Notes under the pieces: model-generated
The model's database searches: none
What the model saw: the letters and a program-made list of their open reading frames with translations, nothing else
What the model was told of the DNA's origin: nothing
Assembly: GCA_934646185.1 (NCBI GenBank)
Contig: CAKUEH010000011.1
Span: 1-64,000, forward strand
Reading direction: 5' to 3'
Origin: an uncultured Oscillospiraceae bacterium
GTDB lineage: Bacteria; Bacillota; Clostridia; Oscillospirales; Oscillospiraceae
DNA: 64,000 nt
Program-made: the position numbers and the translations under genes
Shown here: positions 24,973 to 33,123 of the stretch, piece by piece
How the letters are laid out: the number at the start of each line of letters is the position of its first letter
Numbering within the stretch: position 1 is the stretch's first letter

Positions 24973-26187
24973 TTGAAGCGCTGGTTGATAACGGGACTGC
25001 TTGCTCTGCTGCTGCTCGCGGCCCTGTGCGGGTGCAGCAGACTGGTCCCGTCCTCCTATACGCTCGTGACCCCGCATGACGCGGGCACGAAGACCGAGCC
25101 GCAGAGCGACGTGCTGACGGTCTACGACTACAAAACGCTCAAAAACGCCCTGCGGACGCTCGTGCAGAACGGCGTGGAGCATGGCGTGATTCACACGAAC
25201 CAGTATTCCGGCGATGTGGAGGAGGATCTTCCGGCAGCGGTCTACGAATTTGCGCGCGAGGATCCGATCGGCGCCTATGCCATCGACTATATCACGCACG
25301 ACTGCACGCTCATCGTCGCCTATTATGAGATCAAGATCGACATCACGTTCCGCGACGTGCTCACGCCGCTGGACGAGATCGAGTATGTAGGCGGCGAGAC
25401 GGAGGCGAACCGTCTGCTGTGCCGCGCGCTGGAAAACTACGACGATCATCTGACGCTCTACGCGACCTATCCGGGCAGGCCCGACTATGAGGCCCTCGTG
25501 CAGGACTACTGCGACGCGCATCTGAAGGATCACGCCGCGCAGCCCGAGCTGACCGTCACGTCCTATCCCGCCGACGCGCGCAACCGCATCGTGGAGCTGG
25601 TCTTCGACTATCCGGCCTCCCGGCTCGAACTGCGGAGCATGCAGCAGGACGTGGCCGAGAGCCTGCGCGCGGCGGAAATTTATGTCCGCTACTGCACGAG
25701 CGAAACGGAAAAGGCTGCGCTGCTGTTCACGTATCTGGCCGAGCGCTTCCCGTATCAGGAGGGCAGCAGCCGGACGCCCGTCTATTCCGCGCTCTGCCAG
25801 GGCGTCGCCGACAGCAAAAGCATGGCGCAGAGCTGGCAGCTGCTGTGCGACGAGGCGGGGCTCACCTGCCAGACCGTCAGCGGCATGCGCGGCGGCGAGA
25901 GCTATTACTGGAACATCATGAAGCTCGACGGCGGCTACTGCCATGTTGATATCCTGCGCGATCTGCTCGGCGGCGGAACGCTCCGTCTGCGCTACGACGA
26001 GGATATGACCGGCGAGTATTACTGGGATCAGCCCCAGATGCCCGCCTGCCCGGCGCCGGTCCCGGAAGAGGAGCCGCCTGCGGAAGAGCAGCCAGAGCAG
26101 ACCGAGCCCGGCGAGTCCGCGCCGCCCGAAGAGACGCCTGCCCAGCCGGACGGCACCCAGCCCGTCTCCCCGGACGAGCCGTCATAA
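24973..26187 (+). CDS. Transglutaminase-like lipoprotein with altered active site
   Basis: 404 residues starting at TTG 24973 (GGAGGG upstream). The lipoprotein signal ends LLAALCGC with Cys about 20. The region 240-330 matches the transglutaminase-core pattern, ending in YYWNIMKLDGGYCHVDI. The position of the catalytic cysteine is a serine (GVADSKSMAQSW, S281) and that of the histidine in HAWN is tyrosine (YYWN, Y311); only the aspartate D326 is kept. After 345 comes a disordered Pro/Glu tail. It is probably a non-catalytic peptide- or wall-binding protein. It follows the YitT gene by 18 bp and ends at a bidirectional terminator. Confidence 0.78.
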   Translation: MKRWLITGLLALLLLAALCGCSRLVPSSYTLVTPHDAGTKTEPQSDVLTVYDYKTLKNALRTLVQNGVEHGVIHTNQYSGDVEEDLPAAVYEFAREDPIGAYAIDYITHDCTLIVAYYEIKIDITFRDVLTPLDEIEYVGGETEANRLLCRALENYDDHLTLYATYPGRPDYEALVQDYCDAHLKDHAAQPELTVTSYPADARNRIVELVFDYPASRLELRSMQQDVAESLRAAEIYVRYCTSETEKAALLFTYLAERFPYQEGSSRTPVYSALCQGVADSKSMAQSWQLLCDEAGLTCQTVSGMRGGESYYWNIMKLDGGYCHVDILRDLLGGGTLRLRYDEDMTGEYYWDQPQMPACPAPVPEEEPPAEEQPEQTEPGESAPPEETPAQPDGTQPVSPDEPS

Positions 26188-26193
26188 CACACA

Positions 26194-26224
26194 AAAGCGG
26201 CGGAGCGCATGCGCTCCGCCGCTT
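26194..26224. terminator. Bidirectional terminator
   Basis: A 15-bp perfect stem AAGCGGCGGAGCGCA/TGCGCTCCGCCGCTT separates convergent genes. It has TTTT on the minus side and a later T run on the plus side. Confidence 0.85.
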
Positions 26225-26229
26225 CGTGC

Positions 26230-26463
26230 TCATTTTTTCGCCTCTCCGCCCGCCAGATCGAACATCGCCTTGCTGCGGCGCGCGAAGTGGCCGACCTTCG
26301 GCATGCCCTGCGCGATAGCAGGATAGACATTGTCGGTGTCGGCGGTTTTCTGGATGTTGTACGTGCCGTACTGGTTGACCATGTCGAAGCAGTCGTCCGG
26401 CTGGCCGGGAAATTCATGGTTCATGGGCGTTGGATCATAGCGGAATGTTTCGTCGTTTTCCAT
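26230..26463 (-). CDS. Small conserved protein of unknown function (FPGQPDD motif)
   Basis: A 77-residue protein with no signal peptide or membrane segment. It contains PMNHEFPGQPDDCFDMVNQYGTYNIQ in its first half (here split: PMNHEFPGQPDD, CFDMVNQYGTYNIQ) and PAIAQGMP in the middle. I recall this segment in short unassigned proteins of gut Clostridia, but not a function. The start at 26463 has GAGGTGACG upstream; an ATG three codons earlier lacks that spacing. It stands alone between repeats and a terminator. Confidence 0.65.
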   Translation of the reverse strand: MENDETFRYDPTPMNHEFPGQPDDCFDMVNQYGTYNIQKTADTDNVYPAIAQGMPKVGHFARRSKAMFDLAGGEAKK

Positions 26464-26538
26464 AAGCGTCACCTCAATGACAGCTTTTGCGGAAACGCTT
26501 CTTTTATGCGAAAAACCAATGAAAAGCGAATGCAGTTG

Positions 26539-26726
26539 GTAGGGGCGGGGCTCTGCTCCGCCCGCTGGGTGGCCGTAAATTTATCTGGTACTCTGTAGGG
26601 GCCGATGCCCACATCGGCCCACTGACAGCGCATACGGATTTGCATCGGCATTATGCTTTTGCTGCCGCCTGCCGCGACCTCTCAGCCGCTTCGCGCCAGC
26701 CCCCTTTGAAAGGGAAGCTCAGGGCC
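26539..26726. repeat. Composite of family 2 ends and a short family 1 repeat
   Basis: Contains GTAGGGGCGGGGCTCTGCTCCGCCCG (26539-26565), then TGTAGGGGCCGATGCCCACATCGGCCC (26594-26620), a linker, and a reverse short family 1 unit (CCTCTCAGCCGCTTCGCGCCAGC...GAAGCTCAGGGCC). It fills the gap between two minus-strand genes. Confidence 0.7.
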
Positions 26727-26733
26727 TCCTGCG

Positions 26734-27594
26734 TCAGACCAGCATCAGCAGTGTGCCTCCGACGACGGCGGCGAGGCCGAGGGCGGATTTTTTCGTCAGC
26801 TTTTCATGGAACACGAGCCAGGAGAACAGGATGGTCACCAGAATGCTCAGCTTGTCGATGGGCGCGACGACGCTGGCCGGGCCGTCCTGCAGCGCCTTGT
26901 AATAGCACAGCCAGCTTCCGCCCGTGGACAGGCCGGACAGGCAGATGAATCCGAGCTCGTTTTTCGGCACCGCGCGCACGAGCTTACCCTTGCCCGTCAC
27001 GAACACCATCATCCACGACATCACGAGCACCACGCCCGTGCGGATCGCCGTGCCGAGATTCGATTCGACGCCGGAAATGCCGATCTTGCCGAGGATGGAG
27101 GTCAGACTTGCGAACACGGCGGAGCCCGCCGCGTACAGAAGCCAGCTTGCGCCGGACTTCGCCGCGCCGTCCGACTGCTTTTTTTCGATCATGAGATACG
27201 TGCCTGCCGCGATCAGCACGATGCCCGCGCCCTTCGCGAGGCTCAAAGACTCATGCAGGAAAATGACCGCGAGCAGAATGGTCAGGACCGTGCTGGACTT
27301 GTCGACCGGCACGACCTTGTTGATATCGCCGATCTGCAGCGCGCGGAAATAGCACAGCCAGCTCGCGCCGGTCGCAAGGCCGGACAGGATCAGAAACAGC
27401 AGCGTTTTCCCACTGATTGCGGAAAGCTGCGCCTGCGAGCCGACGATGAACACCATCAGCCATGAAAAGGCCAGCACCACGATCGTCCGGATCGCGGTCG
27501 CGACCGTGGAATCCGCCTTCCGGATGCCGCACTTGGCCAGCACCGCCGTCAGTCCCGCAAACAGCGCCGAGCCGAACGCATAGAAAATCCACAT
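26734..27594 (-). CDS. EamA/DMT family transporter
   Basis: A 286-residue inner-membrane protein made of two homologous halves of about 140 residues with ten hydrophobic segments. The repeated signature is GLATGASWLCYFRALQIGD (about 74-92) and GLSTGGSWLCYYKALQDGP in the second half, each followed by VVPVDKSSTVLTIL / VVAPIDKLSILVTIL. Such proteins export or import small metabolites; the substrate cannot be told. The start at 27594 has AAGGAGTGGGG upstream; an upstream ATG would add 38 non-homologous residues. An extended -10 (TGCTAGAAT, minus) lies just upstream. Confidence 0.9.
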   Translation of the reverse strand: MWIFYAFGSALFAGLTAVLAKCGIRKADSTVATAIRTIVVLAFSWLMVFIVGSQAQLSAISGKTLLFLILSGLATGASWLCYFRALQIGDINKVVPVDKSSTVLTILLAVIFLHESLSLAKGAGIVLIAAGTYLMIEKKQSDGAAKSGASWLLYAAGSAVFASLTSILGKIGISGVESNLGTAIRTGVVLVMSWMMVFVTGKGKLVRAVPKNELGFICLSGLSTGGSWLCYYKALQDGPASVVAPIDKLSILVTILFSWLVFHEKLTKKSALGLAAVVGGTLLMLV

Positions 27595-27704
27595 AGTCCC
27601 CACTCCTTCAAAATACGAATCGACGGCCCGCCGAAGCGAGCCGTCTCCTATTCTAGCACGTTTCATCCCAAATGCACGCTTTTTTGAAAAAATCACGGGC
27701 CGGA

Positions 27705-29042
27705 TCACATATAATGATACTTCTTCCGCTTCGCGAACAGGAAGCTCACGGAGAGGATCGTCGCGAAGACCTCCGCGACCGTGATGGCGTACCAGATGCC
27801 GTCGACGTCAAAGATCAGAGGCAGGATGAGCACGGAGGCCGTCTGGAACACGAGTGTCCGCAAAAAGGAGATCACAGCAGAAATGAGCCCGTTGTTCAGC
27901 GCCGTAAAGAACGACGAGGCGAAGATGTTGAACCCCGCGAACAAAAACGCGAACGAGAACAGCCGGAACGCATGACACGTCAGCGTATGGAGCCCCTCGT
28001 CATATCCGACGAACAGCTTCGCCAGCGGCGCGGCCAGCAGTCTTGCCAGCAGCGTCAGCACCGCGCCGGAGGCGCACATCAGTAAAACGCTCTTTTTGAG
28101 CATGTTTTTGAGCTCGGCGTGGTTCTGCGCGCCGTAGTGGAAGCCGACGATGGGCGCGCAGCCGATGGAGTAGCCGATGTCGATGGCAATAAAGATGAAC
28201 TGCACGTACATCAGAACGCCGTAGGCTGAAACGCCGTCCTCGCCGATGTATTTGAGCAGCTGAAAGTTATAGAGCATGCTGACGATGGACGAGGAGATAT
28301 TGCTCATCAGCTCGGACGAGCCGTTGCCGCAGGCATTCAGCAGCGGCCGCAGCTCCAGCCGCGTTTTAACGAGCCGGAGTCTGCTTGTATTCGGACGCAG
28401 GAAATAAACCAGCGGGAACAGCCCGCCCACGCACTGGCTCAGGCCCGTCGCAATGGCCGCGCCCGCGATGCCCCAGCGGAAGACCGCGACGAACAGCGCG
28501 TCGAGCGCCATATTCGTCACGCCTGCCGCGACCGTCGCGGCAAGGCCCAGCTTCGGCTTTTCCGCCGCGATCAGGAAGCTCTGGAACACGTTCTGCAGCA
28601 TGAACGCGCCTGTAAACGCGGTGACGATCCGGCCATAGCGCACGCAGTCGTCCAGCATTTCCGGCGTCGCGCCGAGAAACTGCGCCACCGGCCGCATGAA
28701 CGCAACGCCGATCGCCGAAAGCAGAACGCCGAGCAGCGCCGTAAAGAGGATCATCATGGAAAAAATGCGGTTGGCCTCCTCCTGCCGTCCCTCGCCGAGC
28801 GTCTTGGACACGAGCGCGGTGCCGCCCGTGCCGATCATGAAGCCGATGCCGCCCAGCACCATGATGAACGGCATGACGAGATTGATCGCCGCGAAGGCCG
28901 TCTTTCCGGCGAAATTCGAGACGAACAGCCCATCCACCACGCCGTAGATCGACGTGAAGATCATCATGACGATGGACGGAAAGACAAACCGCAGCAGCTT
29001 TTGATACGTGAAATGATCGGATAATTGAATTTGCTTTTTCAT
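27705..29042 (-). CDS. MATE family efflux transporter
   Basis: A 445-residue polytopic membrane protein of the multidrug/toxin-extrusion family, two bundles of six helices. Segments typical of the family are IVMMIFTSIYGVVDGLFVSNFAG, INLVMPFIMVLGGIGFMIGTGG, and AIDIGYSIGCAPIVGFHYGA at the start of the second half. It probably exports cationic drugs or metabolites by Na+ or H+ antiport. It begins 4 bp after the MarR stop, so the exporter is co-transcribed with, and presumably controlled by, that regulator. Confidence 0.93.
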   Translation of the reverse strand: MKKQIQLSDHFTYQKLLRFVFPSIVMMIFTSIYGVVDGLFVSNFAGKTAFAAINLVMPFIMVLGGIGFMIGTGGTALVSKTLGEGRQEEANRIFSMMILFTALLGVLLSAIGVAFMRPVAQFLGATPEMLDDCVRYGRIVTAFTGAFMLQNVFQSFLIAAEKPKLGLAATVAAGVTNMALDALFVAVFRWGIAGAAIATGLSQCVGGLFPLVYFLRPNTSRLRLVKTRLELRPLLNACGNGSSELMSNISSSIVSMLYNFQLLKYIGEDGVSAYGVLMYVQFIFIAIDIGYSIGCAPIVGFHYGAQNHAELKNMLKKSVLLMCASGAVLTLLARLLAAPLAKLFVGYDEGLHTLTCHAFRLFSFAFLFAGFNIFASSFFTALNNGLISAVISFLRTLVFQTASVLILPLIFDVDGIWYAITVAEVFATILSVSFLFAKRKKYHYM

Positions 29043-29046
29043 GGGG

Positions 29047-29517
29047 TTATTTCTGTGCCGCCTGCTCCGGCGGCAGTTCTCCTTTTTTCAGTTGTTGCTC
29101 AAGCAGCGCGCGGAAGCGGCCGGTCAGCCGGATGAGCGCGCCGCGCTCGTCCGGCGTCATCGCGCGCAGCGCCGCGGCCTCCGCCTCCGGGATGCGGTCG
29201 ACGCGCGCGCGGGCAAGCTGCTCGCCCTTCGGCGTCAGCCGTACGAGCTTGCTGCGCTGGTCGGTGCCGGATGAAAGCGCAAGATAGCCCTCTGCGACGA
29301 GCTTTTTGAGCGCGGAGTTGACCGTCTGCTTCGGCTCTGCCAGAAACTCGCAGAGCCCCGCCTGCGTAAACGATCTGTCCTCCACGCGCAGCGTGTAGAG
29401 AATCCAGAACGCACACTCCGCCATGCCGCAGTGCTTCGCGGCGCCGCGGTAGAGATCGTCGAGCTTCTTCATTTCCACATTATATGCCATCAGCGTCTGA
29501 TGCGAGATCGTATCCAT
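29047..29517 (-). CDS. MarR family transcriptional regulator
   Basis: A 156-residue winged-helix repressor. The HTH portion runs through FTQAGLCEFLAEPKQTVNSALKKLVAEGYL, followed by the wing (SGTDQRSKLVRLTPKGEQLA). The N- and C-terminal helices form the dimer. The start at 29517 has AGGAGG seven bases upstream. It is the first gene of an operon with the MATE exporter, and two copies of TCCGAAATCRGAC flank its promoter, suggesting autoregulation with release by an exported compound. Confidence 0.92.
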   Translation of the reverse strand: MDTISHQTLMAYNVEMKKLDDLYRGAAKHCGMAECAFWILYTLRVEDRSFTQAGLCEFLAEPKQTVNSALKKLVAEGYLALSSGTDQRSKLVRLTPKGEQLARARVDRIPEAEAAALRAMTPDERGALIRLTGRFRALLEQQLKKGELPPEQAAQK

Positions 29518-29533
29518 TCCAATCCCTCCTGAA

Positions 29534-29583
29534 TGTCCGAAATCAGACCATCGAAGTATAGTCCGATTTCGGATATTTGTCAA
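29534..29583 (-). promoter_or_regulatory. MarR-MATE promoter with paired operators
   Basis: Minus-strand TTGACA (29578-29583), 17 bases, TATACT (29555-29560). An ATCCGAAATCGGAC motif fills the spacer (29561-29574), and GTCCGAAATCAGAC lies in the opposite orientation just after the start site (29535-29548). Both share TCCGAAATC. Confidence 0.8.
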
Positions 29584-29584
29584 G

Positions 29585-29616
29585 CCCCTCTTTTGACATC
29601 GTAAAAAAAGAGGGGA
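29585..29616. other. Hairpin between divergent promoters
   Basis: CCCCTCTTTT...AAAAGAGGGG forms a 10-bp stem around GACATCGTAAA. It lies between the MarR promoter and the YhbD promoter; a role as an insulator or terminator is only a guess. Confidence 0.4.
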
Positions 29617-29634
29617 TCAGCAGAACAAAGGGGC

Positions 29635-29694
29635 TTGACAGCGTAACAGTGTTATGCTATCATACAGACCGTAACAATGTTACGTAACACTGTT
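29635..29694 (+). promoter_or_regulatory. YhbD-bactofilin promoter with three operator half-repeats
   Basis: TTGACA (29635-29640), 17 bases, TATCAT (29658-29663). Three copies of the palindrome GTAACAnTGTTAC occur: GTAACAGTGTTAT (29642-29654) in the spacer, GTAACAATGTTAC (29671-29683), and GTAACACTGTTCC directly abutting it (29684-29696). Confidence 0.8.
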
Positions 29695-29710
29695 CCAAAG
29701 GAGGCCGACG

Positions 29711-30100
29711 ATGGACGAGGATCTGATTTCCAAAAAGGAGCTGCTGGAGCGCTACGGGATCTCGTATGGCGCGCTGTACCGCTGGAAGCGGATGGGCCTG
29801 ATCCCGGAGAGCTGGTTCCTGCGGCGCTCCACGCCGAACGGGCAGGAGACCTATTTCCACACGAAGCAGATCTGCCTGCGTGTGGAGCGGATTCTGGAAA
29901 GCAAGGAGCGCGTCTCGCTCGATGCGCTGGCAGCGGAGCTGGCCGGGCAGAAGCAGGCGGCCGCCGCACGGCGAACGCTGGTGCTGGAGACAAAGTACGG
30001 ACTGAAGTCCTATCCCCTCGACGAGCTTTTACATCTGTATCTGGCCGAGGGCGAACACAAAACCGATATACTGGAGCATCTGAAGGAGGAAGCATTATGA
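29711..30100 (+). CDS. YhbD family protein (DUF4004), MerR-like DNA-binding regulator
   Basis: A 129-residue protein. Its N-terminal half DLISKKELLERYGISYGALYRWKRMGLIPESW is a MerR-like helix-turn-helix, followed by the conserved GQETYFHTKQI. The rest is helical, with LKSYPLDELLHLYL near the end. It resembles Bacillus YhbD, whose gene also precedes bactofilin genes. The AGGAGG site lies close before the ATG, and its stop overlaps the next start (ATGA). The palindromes in its promoter are the likely binding sites, which would make it autoregulatory. Confidence 0.88.
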   Translation: MDEDLISKKELLERYGISYGALYRWKRMGLIPESWFLRRSTPNGQETYFHTKQICLRVERILESKERVSLDALAAELAGQKQAAAARRTLVLETKYGLKSYPLDELLHLYLAEGEHKTDILEHLKEEAL

Positions 30101-30867
30101 ACGAACACATTGATATGAAGATTTCCGGCTCGAGCACCATGCCGGGCGGCGAATACCGCAGAGTCTCGATCAGCGGCGCGGGCAGAGTCAACGGCAGTCT
30201 CAAATGCGAGGAGCTGCACTGCTCCGGCGCGGCGAAAGTGCAGGGCGACGTGGACTGTGCGGGCGAGCTGCGCTCGAGCGGCGCGGGAAATGTGGACGGA
30301 AGCGTCCGCTGCGGCAGCCTGTCGGCCTCGGGCGCATTTTCCGCGCAGTCGGTTCAGGTAGAAGGGCTTGCGTCCGTCTCCGGTTCGCTGCAGACGGAGC
30401 AGGCGTTCACGGCGGATGAGGTTAGCGCGTCCGGCTCTTTGAAGGCCGAAAGCGTCCACTGCCGGGCGTTCCGCGCATCCGGCTCGTGCCGGGTCAGCGG
30501 GGATATCGAGGCGGAGACGGCAACTTTGAGCGGCGCGGTACAGATCGGCGGACTGCTGAACGCGGAGACGGTCGAGCTCTCGGCGAACCCCGCGGTGCAC
30601 ATCCACGCCATCGGCGGCGGCAGCATCCGCGTGATCCAGAAGGATACAACGACGATCCTCGGCATCTTCCATACGAGCCCCGGCTGTGCGCGCATCGGCT
30701 CGATCGAGGGCGACAACATCGAGCTGGAGAATGTCGAGGCGGAGATCGTCCGCGGCAAATACGTCCGCATCGGGCACGGCTGCCGCATCGGAACGGTCGA
30801 ATACGGTAAAAATCTGGAGGCCGAGCCCGGCACCGTCAGACAAAGCACACAGACTGGCGCAAAATAA
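30097..30867 (+). CDS. Bactofilin-like polymer-forming protein (YhbE/YhbF-like)
   Basis: A 256-residue protein of almost continuous short beta-strand repeats (VNGSLKCEELHCSGAAKVQG, VDCAGELRSSGAGNVDGS and so on). These build the right-handed beta-helix of the polymer-forming cytoskeletal family. A later part (IEGDNIELENVEAEIVRGKYV) closes the helix. Such proteins assemble into filaments or membrane-associated scaffolds without nucleotide. In Bacillus yhbE and yhbF follow yhbD; here a single longer protein overlaps the yhbD-like gene by 4 bp, so it is under the same control. Confidence 0.88.
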   Translation: MNEHIDMKISGSSTMPGGEYRRVSISGAGRVNGSLKCEELHCSGAAKVQGDVDCAGELRSSGAGNVDGSVRCGSLSASGAFSAQSVQVEGLASVSGSLQTEQAFTADEVSASGSLKAESVHCRAFRASGSCRVSGDIEAETATLSGAVQIGGLLNAETVELSANPAVHIHAIGGGSIRVIQKDTTTILGIFHTSPGCARIGSIEGDNIELENVEAEIVRGKYVRIGHGCRIGTVEYGKNLEAEPGTVRQSTQTGAK

Positions 30868-30919
30868 GTGTCGATTCTGCACCAAATTGTAAATATTTCT
30901 TAACTTTCTGGGAAAAGGT

Positions 30920-30948
30920 TTGATTCCTGCGGCGATATGTGATAGAAT
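30920..30948 (+). promoter_or_regulatory. Promoter of the phosphodiester glycosidase gene
   Basis: TTGATT (30920-30925), 17 bases, TAGAAT (30943-30948), 38 bp before the start codon. Confidence 0.75.
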
Positions 30949-30986
30949 GCGTTCATATGTGATTTTATTGATACTGGAGAGATTCG

Positions 30987-32348
30987 ATGTCACAGGTCAA
31001 ACTGTTCAGCTCGACCGGCGGCGCGCGCGTAGCCAAGCGCTCCGGACGGGCGAAGAAGCAGAAGGTCAAAAAGCCCCTGAAGACGCTTGCCATCTGGCTG
31101 TTCGTCATCCTCTGCCTCGAGGCGCTGTACTTCTTCTGCGTATATACGAACAACAACTTCGTCAAAAAATGGCGGACGATTTACATCAACACCGCAATGG
31201 ACACCATGCGCCACCAGTGGCTGGCGACCTATTTCATTCCCAAGGACGTCATCGACGAGGTGCGGTATGAATACGGCCTCATCAGGACCGCGACGGTCGG
31301 CGTAGAGTCCAACTCCAACTGGGGCAAGAAGACCGACGCCGCCGGGACGGACACCCCGTCGAATCCGAACGGCAGCGTCACGCACATCGCCCCCAACGTC
31401 ACGCATGAGTCGGACACGAAGGAAGACGAAACGCTCACGCCCGAGGAGCAGGAAAAGCAGGCGCAGGAGAACTTCTACTCCGTCTTCTGGGAGCTGGACC
31501 GCACGTCCATGGAGGCGTATCTGGCCGAGCATCCCGACACGCTTGCAAACGGCTGGGATCATATTTACATCAACGAGGCGGGCTTCGACGACGAAGGCAC
31601 GTCCATCCAGTCCATTTTCGGCGAACAGGTGCTCGCCATCGACGCGAAGGACGGCGTTCTGCTCCTGCGCATTTCCGGCAAGGGCTACCGCGGCGTGCTG
31701 GCCGTGGGCAAGGACCCGTCGCTTCTGTCCATTGAAATGGCCACGACGCTCGGCACCGCCGGACAGCTCTCCGGCGAGATCGCCTCTGCGCACAACGGCG
31801 TGCTGGCCATGAACGCCAACGGCTTCCTCGATCCCAACGGCGGCGGCAACGGCGGTCTGCTCGCGGGCTACACGATGTCCAACGGCACGGCCTACGGCGA
31901 CCATTTCTCCGCCTATGCCTACAAGCGCATCGAGCTGCACGAGGACAACCTGTTCTATATCAAGGACGCGCTGTCTCCCGTCAGCGAGGACTGCACCGAC
32001 GCGGCGGAATTCACCCCTGCGCTCATCGTCGACGGCAGGAAGATCATGGACGATTACTGGACCGGCGAGCAGCCGCGCGCCTGCATCGGCCAGAGCGAAA
32101 AGCACGAGATCCTCATGCTGGTCATCGAGGGTCGGTACCCACTCGAGGGCATCCTCGGCACGAGCGTCAACAACTGCTCCGAGATCCTGCTGCAGCACAA
32201 GTGCATGCAGGCCATCAACCTCGACGGCGGTTCGAGCGCCATGCTGTGGTTCGACGGCGAATATGTCACGCAGTCGTCGTCCTCCCCCCTCCGCTACATC
32301 GGCGGCCGCCCGCTGCCGAACGCATGGGTCTATAAAAAAGCACAATAA
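30987..32348 (+). CDS. Phosphodiester glycosidase family protein (NAGPA domain), membrane-anchored
   Basis: 453 residues. A basic N-terminal stretch (KRSGRAKKQKVKKP) is followed by one transmembrane helix (TLAIWLFVILCLEALYFFCVY), so the body is extracellular. A linker to about 160 precedes the NAGPA domain (about 190-450), with MNANGFLDPNGGG, TPALIVDG, CIGQSEKHEILMLVIEG and the signature INLDGGSSAMLWFDG. Family members remove GlcNAc-1-phosphate or similar groups from phosphodiesters, in bacteria probably on wall polymers. The gene is monocistronic. Confidence 0.9.
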   Translation: MSQVKLFSSTGGARVAKRSGRAKKQKVKKPLKTLAIWLFVILCLEALYFFCVYTNNNFVKKWRTIYINTAMDTMRHQWLATYFIPKDVIDEVRYEYGLIRTATVGVESNSNWGKKTDAAGTDTPSNPNGSVTHIAPNVTHESDTKEDETLTPEEQEKQAQENFYSVFWELDRTSMEAYLAEHPDTLANGWDHIYINEAGFDDEGTSIQSIFGEQVLAIDAKDGVLLLRISGKGYRGVLAVGKDPSLLSIEMATTLGTAGQLSGEIASAHNGVLAMNANGFLDPNGGGNGGLLAGYTMSNGTAYGDHFSAYAYKRIELHEDNLFYIKDALSPVSEDCTDAAEFTPALIVDGRKIMDDYWTGEQPRACIGQSEKHEILMLVIEGRYPLEGILGTSVNNCSEILLQHKCMQAINLDGGSSAMLWFDGEYVTQSSSSPLRYIGGRPLPNAWVYKKAQ

Positions 32349-32360
32349 ATAAAAACCGCA

Positions 32361-32383
32361 GCCCCCGGCGTTTTGCCGGGGGC
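32361..32383. terminator. Hairpin terminator between convergent genes
   Basis: GCCCCCGGC/GCCGGGGGC, 9-bp stem with a T-rich loop. On the minus strand it is followed by GGTTTTTATTT; on the plus strand the T run is short. Confidence 0.7.
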
Positions 32384-32406
32384 CGCGCTGTTTCAAAACG
32401 TACCCC

Positions 32407-32431
32407 AAAGCCTCCCCTGCAAGGGGCGCCC
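32407..32431. repeat. Short family 1-like hairpin
   Basis: AAAGCCTCCCCTGCAAGGGGCGCCC is the end hairpin of the repeat family, next to the related terminator at 32450-32476. Confidence 0.5.
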
Positions 32432-32449
32432 TTGGGCCCGCGTGCGTAT

Positions 32450-32476
32450 AAAAAAGCCTCCCCTGCAAGGGGAGGC
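32450..32476 (-). terminator. Terminator of the phosphoribosyltransferase gene
   Basis: On the minus strand GCCTCCCC/GGGGAGGC with a 5-base loop is followed by TTTTTT. The stem is that of the family 1 repeat, so the repeat is used as a terminator here. Confidence 0.85.
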
Positions 32477-32513
32477 GTTCTGTGTTTCCGTGGATCTTTC
32501 CGGTTTCGCGCCG

Positions 32514-33071
32514 TTATTCCTTGACCGTGCCGTCGGCGTTGAAGACGGGGAGCTTGTTGAGGTAGACGATATCCTTGCGCGCCTGCGCGTCGCCCTCGGC
32601 GAGAACGGCCATACGGCCCGCGACCGTGCCGCCTGCCTTTTCGACCAGCTCTTCCATCGCGCGCAGCGATTCGCCGGTGGAAATGACGTCGTCAACGATC
32701 AGCACGCGCTTGCCGCGGATCTTGTCGGCCTCTTCGCCGGACAGATACAGATCCTGATCGTGCTGCGTCGTGATGGAACGGACCGTCACGTGCAGCGGGC
32801 GGGGCATGTAGACCTTCAGACCCTTGCGGGCGACGAAATATTCCTTCGCGCCGGACTGGCGGGCCATCTCGTGGATCAGAGGGATGCTCTTGGCCTCGGC
32901 CGTGAGCAGATAATCGTAGTCCTTCGGCGCTCTTGCCAGCAGCTCGCGCGCGCAGGCGACGGTGATCTCCGCGTCGCCGAACATGACGAACGCGCCGATG
33001 TACAGATCATCGGATACCTTACACAGCGGCAGATCCCGGTCAAGACCGGCAATGTTCATTCTATATTTCAT
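32514..33071 (-). CDS. Phosphoribosyltransferase family protein (purine type)
   Basis: A 185-residue cytoplasmic protein with the PRPP-binding signature VLIVDDVISTGES (about 123-135). The N-terminal hood includes IGAFVMFGDAEITVACA, and LLTAEAKSIPLIHEMAR is the pattern of adenine/xanthine phosphoribosyltransferases. It converts a free purine base and PRPP to the nucleotide; which base is not clear from sequence. It reads divergently from a purine permease gene, so the two probably serve purine salvage. AAGGAG lies 11 bases before the ATG. Confidence 0.88.
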   Translation of the reverse strand: MKYRMNIAGLDRDLPLCKVSDDLYIGAFVMFGDAEITVACARELLARAPKDYDYLLTAEAKSIPLIHEMARQSGAKEYFVARKGLKVYMPRPLHVTVRSITTQHDQDLYLSGEEADKIRGKRVLIVDDVISTGESLRAMEELVEKAGGTVAGRMAVLAEGDAQARKDIVYLNKLPVFNADGTVKE

Positions 33072-33123
33072 CCAGAATCTTCTCCTTCATATCCTTCATG
33101 CGTCGGGTTCTTCCCAAAAAAGT

